Of a stretch of 64,000 nt of DNA, positions 58,523 through 64,000 are shown in pieces; position 1 is the stretch's first letter; the number at the start of each line of letters is the position of its first letter. Location: positions 4,034,001-4,098,000 of the forward strand of contig NZ_CP109434.1 of the NCBI RefSeq assembly GCF_036227105.1, in the 5' to 3' direction. The notes under the pieces are model-generated. The model did not search any database and was not told where the DNA came from. It was given only the letters and a program-made list of their open reading frames with translations. This DNA is from Amycolatopsis sp. NBC_01488. Lineage in GTDB: Bacteria > Actinomycetota > Actinomycetes > Mycobacteriales > Pseudonocardiaceae. A program made the position numbers and the translations under genes.

Positions 58523-58623
58523 GCTTTTTGTCGGTGCCTTCGGGTAACGTGAAATCCGGGGTTCCCCCGGGCCGTTTTGTCGGTGCCTTCCGGTAGTGTG
58601 GAAATCGGGGGCTGCCTACGGCC
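58523..58623. repeat. Two tandem ~50-bp intergenic repeats
   Basis: Copy 1 (58526-58573) and copy 2 (58574-58623) share TTTTGTCGGTGCCTTC, GGTA, GTG, AAATC and GGGG in order, each ending in a G/C-rich -CGGCC block. A fragment of a third copy may start at 58624. The sequence is not coding; it resembles short TGTCGGTGCC-type repeats scattered in actinobacterial genomes. Confidence 0.6.
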
Positions 58624-58770
58624 GTTTCCCTTGTGTCGCAACGGAAATTTCCGTGGTGCTCCCTCGCCCGGGTTTCACCCGATTCAGCGATGATCTTCGC
58701 ACGTGTGTTCGGTAACGTCAGTGGCATGACCAATCCCCGCCTTCGAAGACCGGCGCCGCGCCCGCGGCGA

Positions 58771-59160
58771 TCACAGCAGCCGGCGAAAGTGCTCCGCCAT
58801 TTCGAGACGCTCGGCTTCCCGCGACGCGAGCCAGGCGAAGTCGTCGTGCTCTTCCGGGTTGAGCACGACGTCTCCGGCGCCGTCTTCTTCCACCGTGTAA
58901 ACGAAAGCGTGGATCTCCAACGCGCGCCCGGCGACGTCCGGCCAGGAATCGCGCGCGAGTTCGCCCGTGACCCGGACCGTCAATTCCGTCTCTTCGGCCA
59001 CTTCCCGGACCGCGGTGGCTTCGAAAGGCTCGTCCGGCTCCGCCGTCCCGCCGGGCAGTTCCCAGTGCCCGGCGAGGAAAACGCCGGGCACTCGCCGGAG
59101 GAACAGCACCCGGTCGCCGCGGGCGATCCAGCAGTAGGCCAGGTCCTTTCGCGCGATCAT
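58771..59160 (-). CDS. NUDIX hydrolase
   Basis: A 129-aa Nudix protein. The N-terminus is CWIARGDRVLFLRR and the box is GGTAEPDEP followed by AVREVAEETELTV (the REx2EE core is present). The total length fits a minimal MutT-like fold. It probably hydrolyses a nucleotide diphosphate. ATG 59160 follows a 15-bp gap after the upstream coiled-coil gene (59176). Confidence 0.88.
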   Translation of the reverse strand: MIARKDLAYCWIARGDRVLFLRRVPGVFLAGHWELPGGTAEPDEPFEATAVREVAEETELTVRVTGELARDSWPDVAGRALEIHAFVYTVEEDGAGDVVLNPEEHDDFAWLASREAERLEMAEHFRRLL

Positions 59161-59175
59161 GCGCCCGATTCTCGC

Positions 59176-60846
59176 TCAGTTGGTCTTCGAGGTCGGCAGG
59201 TGGGCGCCGAGGTACCCGACGTACACCGTGCCCGTGCGGTCCGTGTCATCGAGGAAGTGCAGCCGCGGTGCCGGCGACTTGAACCGCTCCAAGGCGATGT
59301 GGGCACCGAAGTAGTCGCGTCCCGCCGGGTTCGTCCGCGGATCGACGCGGAAGGTCCGCGCCTGGCGGAGCCGTTCGTTCGTGGTCACCGTGTCCGACTC
59401 GGCCAGGGCGATGATGTTGGCGCTGATCAACGAACCCGGCTGGCCGGTCCGGGCGAACGCGAGCACGTCCGACAGCTCGGGCCCGGGGTCCTGGCCCGCG
59501 TCGAGCAACGTCATGCGCGCGCACGCGTACGCGTCGAGGGTGCGGAGCGCGTCCCACGCCTTCCGCCGCCAGGCGCCGGCTTTCGGGTGGTGGTCGAGGA
59601 TCGCGGCCGGGGCCGGGTCGGCCGTGATCGCAAGGTGCTTGAGCGTCGCCGTCGCGGCGCCGATCAGCTCGGCGAAGCTGGGGAACTCCTCCGGCGGCCG
59701 CTCGGTGGCGGCGACCTCGTCGTCGGCGCCGTGGTACCGGGCCAGCGTGCCCGCCAGGAGCCCGTTCACGCGCCTGAGTTCGTCGCGCTCGGCCTCCGTC
59801 TCCTCGAACGCGCGCGCGTAGTCGTCCACCGCTCCCTGAAGCTGCGCGAGCTGCGTCCGCAGGCACGCGACGTCGGCCGCGGAGAGGTCCTCGAGCCGGC
59901 GGCGGAGCAGTTTCATCTCGCCGGCGTGCCGGTCCCGCTCTTCGGCGTCGGCCTTCGACTTCTTGCGCAGGATCGTGATCACGCCCCGCGCCTCGGCCAG
60001 CTCGCGCTCGGCGCGGTCCAGCTTCTCCGTCAGCTCGGCGTCCGGTTCCCGTTCGGGCGCGTCGAACGGATCCGTGGCGTACCAGGCTTTCACGCTCGGC
60101 ACCTCCGCCCACTCCTCGGGCAGCGGCGTCCGGCCGCGCGTCTGAAGCAGCCGCGTGATGGCGCCCTGGAGCGCTTCGCCGGACACCGGGCTGGCGGTCT
60201 CGACGAAGTCCGGGAGCTGGTCGCACAGCGGCGCGTACAGCCGCGCGCCCTGCGGCACCTCGTAGCCGAGGGGCACGTTCTGGTTGAGCGTGCGGCGGAA
60301 GCGGTCGTCGACGTCGAAGACGTTCACCAGCCCGGGCCAGCCGTCCACCGGCACGGTCGGCGGCTCGGTGAGGATCAGCACCGCCGACGTCCGCCACGGC
60401 GCCACCAGCGCCTCGCCCAGCAGTTCCGCGACGCGGTCGCACTCCTTGCGAGACCAGCCGCGCATAGCGAGAACCGGCGCTTCGATGGGAATCTCGTCAC
60501 TCCCGCTCGCGCCGAGCTCTTCCAGTCCGATCCGCTGCGCCGGCGCTTCGTGGCAGCTGCGCCACGGCCGCGTGCACGCGGCGGCCAGCAACCACGCCAC
60601 CCGGTCCTCGCCGGCGCGGTAGCACAGCGAAAGCAATACCTGAACGGAGTAGCGCCCTTCCCCGCCGGTCCACCCGAACTTGAGGTCGCAGCGGCGCGAA
60701 CCGCCGTCGTCGGAGGAGCCGAGATCGGCGACCGTGTAGTCGTCGTGCTGCCGCTGGCGGGCGATCAGCCTGCTGCGCAGGGCGTCCAGGGGGCGTTTCC
60801 CCTCGGTGGAGACCAGTCCGTGGTGCCAGATCCGGTGCACCCCCAC
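59176..60846 (-). CDS. Large coiled-coil protein, uncharacterised
   Basis: A 556-aa protein. An N-terminal domain (~1-245) carries WLLAAACTRPWRSC and APVLAMRGWSRKECDR. A charged coiled coil follows (~255-370, DRAERELAEARGVITILRKK). A C-terminal globular domain (~385-556) ends in LHFLDDTDRTGTVYVGYLG, a C-terminal motif I have seen in several uncharacterised prokaryotic proteins. It was set at GTG 60846 because ACGGAG lies 9 nt before it; a TTG at 60882 is in frame. Function unknown; a multi-domain regulator or defence protein is possible. Confidence 0.82.
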   Translation of the reverse strand: MGVHRIWHHGLVSTEGKRPLDALRSRLIARQRQHDDYTVADLGSSDDGGSRRCDLKFGWTGGEGRYSVQVLLSLCYRAGEDRVAWLLAAACTRPWRSCHEAPAQRIGLEELGASGSDEIPIEAPVLAMRGWSRKECDRVAELLGEALVAPWRTSAVLILTEPPTVPVDGWPGLVNVFDVDDRFRRTLNQNVPLGYEVPQGARLYAPLCDQLPDFVETASPVSGEALQGAITRLLQTRGRTPLPEEWAEVPSVKAWYATDPFDAPEREPDAELTEKLDRAERELAEARGVITILRKKSKADAEERDRHAGEMKLLRRRLEDLSAADVACLRTQLAQLQGAVDDYARAFEETEAERDELRRVNGLLAGTLARYHGADDEVAATERPPEEFPSFAELIGAATATLKHLAITADPAPAAILDHHPKAGAWRRKAWDALRTLDAYACARMTLLDAGQDPGPELSDVLAFARTGQPGSLISANIIALAESDTVTTNERLRQARTFRVDPRTNPAGRDYFGAHIALERFKSPAPRLHFLDDTDRTGTVYVGYLGAHLPTSKTN

Positions 60847-60927
60847 AGGACTCAACTCCGTTCGCCGGAAACAGGACCTCAAGCGAACATAGCGGATCCT
60901 GTGACCGGACGAACGCGGGGCGTCACC

Positions 60928-61290
60928 TCATTCACGCGTCCAGAGGCAGAAAGGGTGCCCGGCCGGATCGAAGCAGACGCGGACGTCCTCCTGCGGCTGG
61001 AAGTCCGCGACCACGGCGCCGGCGGCGGTCGCCTCGGCCGTCGCCGTCTCGAGGTCGTCGACCTCGATGTCCAGGTGCAGCTGCATCTGCTGGGCGCCAT
61101 CGGCGGGCGGCCACACCGGCCGGATGTGCTCGGTCTCGAGCTGGAACGACAACCCGGCGCCGCCGTCGTCCGGGCGCAGCGTCACCCACTCCGGCTCGTC
61201 GGTCTTGATCGGCCAACCGAGCAATTTGGCGTAAAACTCGGCGAGCGCACGCGGTTCCGGGGCACCGAGCACGGTGGAGGTCAGCTTCAT
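60928..61290 (-). CDS. VOC family protein (glyoxalase/bleomycin-resistance fold)
   Basis: A 120-aa VOC protein. It has two beta-alpha-beta-beta-beta modules: LGAPEPRALAEFYAKLLGW at the start and QLHLDIEVDDLETATAEATA in the middle, ending with FDPAGHPFCLWTRE. Conserved residues for metal binding are only partly present, so it may be a glyoxalase-like lyase or a binding protein. It lies 82 bp from the coiled-coil gene and 31 bp from the membrane protein gene. Confidence 0.88.
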   Translation of the reverse strand: MKLTSTVLGAPEPRALAEFYAKLLGWPIKTDEPEWVTLRPDDGGAGLSFQLETEHIRPVWPPADGAQQMQLHLDIEVDDLETATAEATAAGAVVADFQPQEDVRVCFDPAGHPFCLWTRE

Positions 61291-61320
61291 GATCCGGTGG
61301 TACCCGCTCGCGCGGGACTC

Positions 61321-61743
61321 CTACCGGGCCTGTCCGGTCTGGGTGTCGAAGTAGGCGACGGGCGGGCCGACGGTCCGCCACGACGTCGTCGCGAACACGG
61401 CGGCCCCCGCCAGCGCGAGCAGCGCGGTGACGACGCCGAGCGTGGCGCCGATCCGGCTCGGGCCGGGCCGGGTGCGCGCGCCGGCGTGCACGCCGAAGAC
61501 CAGTGCCAGCACGCTGATCGGCAGCAGCGCGAACCACAGCGCGCCGAGGACCAGCACGAACGCCTGCGCGACCCAGGAGTACGCCCAGGCAGCCACGACC
61601 GGCGGCCGGACGATCAGCCAGGCGGCCCAGGTGGCGACCGCCAGCGTGAGCCCGGACGCGCCGATCGCGAGCGACGCGATGGCGAGGCCGCGGCCGGGGC
61701 GGCTGCTTTCGGTCGTTTCGGTTTCGGACTCCGGTTCCCCCAT
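61321..61743 (-). CDS. Small membrane protein (DUF4190-like)
   Basis: A 140-aa protein. A charged acidic N-terminus (GEPESETETTESSRPG) precedes two or three hydrophobic segments, with the Gly-rich G-x2-LAIASLAIGASGL helix typical of DUF4190. The region between the second and third helices is basic. No ribosome binding site stands out. Function unknown. Confidence 0.75.
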   Translation of the reverse strand: MGEPESETETTESSRPGRGLAIASLAIGASGLTLAVATWAAWLIVRPPVVAAWAYSWVAQAFVLVLGALWFALLPISVLALVFGVHAGARTRPGPSRIGATLGVVTALLALAGAAVFATTSWRTVGPPVAYFDTQTGQAR

Positions 61744-61844
61744 GCCCGGAACATCCCGGTGGAACGTCCCGGCGTTACGCGGAATACCCCGTCGCCGCGC
61801 GAGTTGACTCCAGGCGCAGGCGAAAGATCACTGAGGGAGCTGCC

Positions 61845-62993
61845 ATGTCGTCCGAGCACATCCAGGGGACCGTCGCCGACGGGTTCGAGTCCGTCCGCGA
61901 GGAGTTCGCGTCCGTCGCGTTCGACCAGGGCGGCGATTACGCCGCTCAGCTCGTCGCGCACGTCGACGGCGAGCGCGTCGTCGACCTGTGGACCGGTCCC
62001 GAGATCACCGCCGACTCGCTGACCGGCGTGTTCTCCTCGACGAAGGGTGCGGCGCACCTGGTGGTGGCACTGCTCGTCCAGGACGGCGTGCTCGACCTCG
62101 ACCAGCGGGTCAGCCACTACTGGCCGGAGTTCGGCGCCGCGGGCAAGGCCGCGATCACCCTGCGGGAGCTGCTCGCGCACCGGGCCGGCGTCGTGGGCGC
62201 GGACGCCGGGTTCACGGCCGAGGAGATCGCCGACGACCGCGTGATCGCCGAGCGGCTCGCCCCGCAGCGGCCGTACTGGCGCCCCGGCACGGCGTTCGGC
62301 TACCACGCGCTGGTGATCGGCGCGCTGACCGGCGAGGTCGTCCGGCGCGTGACCGGCCGCAGCATCCAGGAGCACTACGAGGAGCGGATCCGGAAGCCGT
62401 TCGGCCTGGACTTCTACCTGGGGCTGCCGGAGGAGCTGGAGCCGCGGTTCCTGACGACCCAGCCGATGCTGCCGACGCCGGAGCAGCTGGCGGAGCTGCA
62501 GGCCGCCGCGACGGGGCCGGACAGCCTCACGGGGATCGCGTTCAACCGCAACCACCCGAAGGCACCGGAGCTGTGGGACCTCCCCAACCTCGAGGTGGTC
62601 CGACGGCTGAGCCCGGCCTCGGTGGGCGGCGTGGCCTCGGCGCGCGGCCTGGCCGGAATGTACGCGGCGGCGATCAGCGGCCCCGAGCGCCTGCTGCACC
62701 CGGAGACGGCGGCCGAGTTCGCCCAGATCCATTCGATCGGCGACGACTTGTCCACCCGCAACCACAACGCGTTCGGCCTCGGCTTCGCGATCGTCTCGGA
62801 CGACTACCCGGCCCTGGGCCAGGGAGCATTCGGCCACAGCGGCGCAGCGGGCTCCCAGGCATTCGCAGACCCCCGCAGCGGCTTGGCCTACGGCTACAAC
62901 CGCCGCCGCTTCGCCTTCCCCGGCGGCGCGGCCCCGGAGAACGCAAGGCTGGTAAGCGCGATCCACAAGGCGGTGACGGAAAAGCGGGCTTGA
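61845..62993 (+). CDS. Serine beta-lactamase-like hydrolase (EstB/class C type)
   Basis: A 382-aa serine hydrolase. FSSTKGAAHLVVALL carries the S-x-x-K nucleophile, YHALVIGALTGEVV the Tyr-based motif (Y-x-H in place of Y-x-N), and GHSGAAGSQAFADPRSG the C-terminal HxG-like motif. It is of the EstB/D-aminopeptidase-like class, active on esters or peptides, more often than on beta-lactams. No signal peptide, so it is cytoplasmic. GAGGGAG precedes the ATG. Confidence 0.9.
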   Translation: MSSEHIQGTVADGFESVREEFASVAFDQGGDYAAQLVAHVDGERVVDLWTGPEITADSLTGVFSSTKGAAHLVVALLVQDGVLDLDQRVSHYWPEFGAAGKAAITLRELLAHRAGVVGADAGFTAEEIADDRVIAERLAPQRPYWRPGTAFGYHALVIGALTGEVVRRVTGRSIQEHYEERIRKPFGLDFYLGLPEELEPRFLTTQPMLPTPEQLAELQAAATGPDSLTGIAFNRNHPKAPELWDLPNLEVVRRLSPASVGGVASARGLAGMYAAAISGPERLLHPETAAEFAQIHSIGDDLSTRNHNAFGLGFAIVSDDYPALGQGAFGHSGAAGSQAFADPRSGLAYGYNRRRFAFPGGAAPENARLVSAIHKAVTEKRA

Positions 62994-63848
62994 CGAACGA
63001 GCAGTCCACAAAGGACTCCCCTGGCCGGGCGGCCCGAGCCCACCCGGCCAACAGGGCAGCGCGAGCACGCTCGAAGCGGGCCGAGGTTGGGGGGCTGCTC
63101 CGGCGGATTGCGCAGGCGCGGCCCGCGCGGTTCGGGCTTGGTGAGCGGACCACATCGCCGCCACCGGCCCGCTGGCGTTGCGCCCCGGCTCGGCGAGCGA
63201 TCGGCTGGCCGGTGTCGCGGATCGGCTCGGCGAGCGGTCGGTCCGACGCCGGTCGGCCTGGCTGTTGTTGCGCGCTGGCTCGGTCGAGCCATCGTCCGTT
63301 CGGCTGGCGAGCGGTTGCCCCGGCCGCTGGCCGGCCGATGCGGCGGCAGTCGGCGTCGCCGACGCCAGGCTTGTGAGCCAGAGGCTTCAGGCTGAGTTCG
63401 GAGCGGTCGACACCTCCATCAGTCCGGGTCACGCCCTGGATGGGGCCGTCGCGCCACCGGCGCAGCCGAGGACCGAGCACTCCGGCAGGCACCGGATCAC
63501 CCGCTCCGAAGCCGCCCCCTCGGCACCAAGCCCGTCGCCGAGTGCTCGAGATGGCAGCCCGCACCCGGAGCAACACCTGGCCCCGGACGGCCCAGGCCTC
63601 CGCTCCGCCACCCGGCGGGGATGCACGTCCGCAATGGACGTCGTTACAGGATTCACCCGTTAGGACGTTCCGGCCGGGACGTTTCGCCTGATCACCCGGC
63701 TCGATCTGACTTTCCGTAGCTAAAACCCTCCCGATCATTGCTCCGTTGTGGAACTATTGGGCCGTTCGCGGGGAGAGGGCCCCGCGAGGGGGACTCACCG
63801 TTACGGTCAGCGTCCCCATGCAGATCCCCAGGGGAGAGGAGATCGACC
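62994..63848. other. Long intergenic region, no supported gene
   Basis: An 855-bp gap. I examined both strands for a gene and found none with convincing codon bias or family similarity; several long frames are only low-complexity, Arg/Pro-rich by-products of GC content. It contains two copies of CGGCTCGGCGAGCG (63186-63199, 63223-63236), 37 bp apart, and weaker variants further right. From 63700 the AT content rises (promoter region for the gene at 63849). Confidence 0.5.
63766..63817 (+). promoter_or_regulatory. Structured 5' leader of the last gene
   Basis: Two adjacent dyads: TCGCGGGG/CCCCGCGA (63766-63787, 6-nt loop) and GGGGAC/GTCCCC (63789-63817) enclosing ACCGT-T-ACGGT. They precede the ribosome binding site GGGGAGAGGAG by about 14 bp. 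They may form RNA hairpins controlling translation or early termination. Confidence 0.4.
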
Positions 63849-64000
63849 ATGTCGACGCCCACGGACACCAAGCCCGAAGAAACCCCGGAGCCGGTCGAGA
63901 AGGCCGGCCCGGTGGTCCCGCACCCCGAGCCCGACGAGCACGGCTGGGTGCACCTGGGCCACGGCCCGCTGGTCACCCAGAAGTCGGACGGCCCGGTCGT
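63849..64000 (+). CDS. Hypothetical protein, 5' part (continues beyond the window)
   Basis: Only the first 50 residues are visible: STPTDTKPEETPEPVEKAG, a Pro/Glu-rich, acidic start, then HPEPDEHGWVHLGHGPL. No signal or membrane segment appears in this part. A strong ribosome binding site (GGGGAGAGGAG) lies 9 nt before the ATG. The window ends before any domain can be recognised. Confidence 0.65.
   Translation, partial: MSTPTDTKPEETPEPVEKAGPVVPHPEPDEHGWVHLGHGPLVTQKSDGPV

Noticed and set aside
62994..63848. Several 75-350-aa frames in the last intergenic region
   Set aside because: Arg/Pro/Gly-rich products of GC content, without ribosome binding sites or family similarity.

Overview
High-GC actinobacterial chromosome, most likely from the Pseudonocardiaceae (an Amycolatopsis-like genome). 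This is inferred from the strong G/C bias at third codon positions, frequent GTG/TTG starts, a complete conservon (cvnA-D), F420-dependent enzyme families, a Thr/Pro-rich secreted lytic transglycosylase, and small membrane or cytoplasmic proteins carrying a VTV.EL motif. No rRNA, tRNA, CRISPR array, integrase or intact transposon is visible. The window is chromosomal accessory and housekeeping sequence, cut at both ends through genes.

Left part (1-22 kb): a membrane diguanylate cyclase; two tandem hexapeptide mini-ORFs with strong ribosome binding sites; an MFS exporter; an SDR next to a long-chain acyl-CoA synthetase; a TenA-like protein; the conservon (histidine-kinase-like CvnA, roadblock CvnB, DUF742 CvnC, GTPase CvnD) behind a good promoter; DoxX, Nudix and HAD proteins; a DUF998/alpha-beta hydrolase pair whose hydrolase is frameshifted; a metallophosphoesterase; a YidC paralogue with its small DUF6412-like partner; a TetR regulator; and a secreted lytic transglycosylase.

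Middle (22-42 kb) holds two carbohydrate loci. The first (23.0-25.9 kb) has a SIS isomerase/deaminase, a PfkB kinase and a class II aldolase, consistent with an amino-sugar/tagatose-phosphate route. It is followed by only the last 68 codons of a lost ABC transporter ATPase, and a DeoR regulator lies 2 kb further on. The second (32.5-40.2 kb) has a RbsA-RbsC-RbsB type importer, an L-fucose/L-arabinose-isomerase-like protein, a LacI regulator and a divergent FGGY kinase, with matching ATCGAT-centred palindromes in front of both transcription units. Between them lie a CGNR regulator, an epoxide hydrolase, an SGNH hydrolase, a secreted peptidase-like hydrolase and a DHA2 exporter. At 41.2-42.8 kb a GH31 glycosidase has been reduced to its N- and C-terminal ends, and the convergent SMP-30-like gene runs into it without its own stop.

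Right part (43-64 kb): stand-alone regulators (GlxA/AraC-like, HxlR, TetR) and small enzymes; an SRPBCC/LLM/molybdopterin-oxidoreductase run in which the oxidoreductase is frameshifted at its Fe-S motif; an acyl-CoA synthetase; a TetR-LLM operon with a repeated operator; a membrane protein/33-aa peptide/APH-kinase run; a dihydropteroate-synthase-like gene coupled to a RibD-like reductase; an uncharacterised coiled-coil protein; and a serine hydrolase. Several intergenic repeats and hairpins, and an over-represented internal palindrome TCCACWGTGGA, are described as findings.
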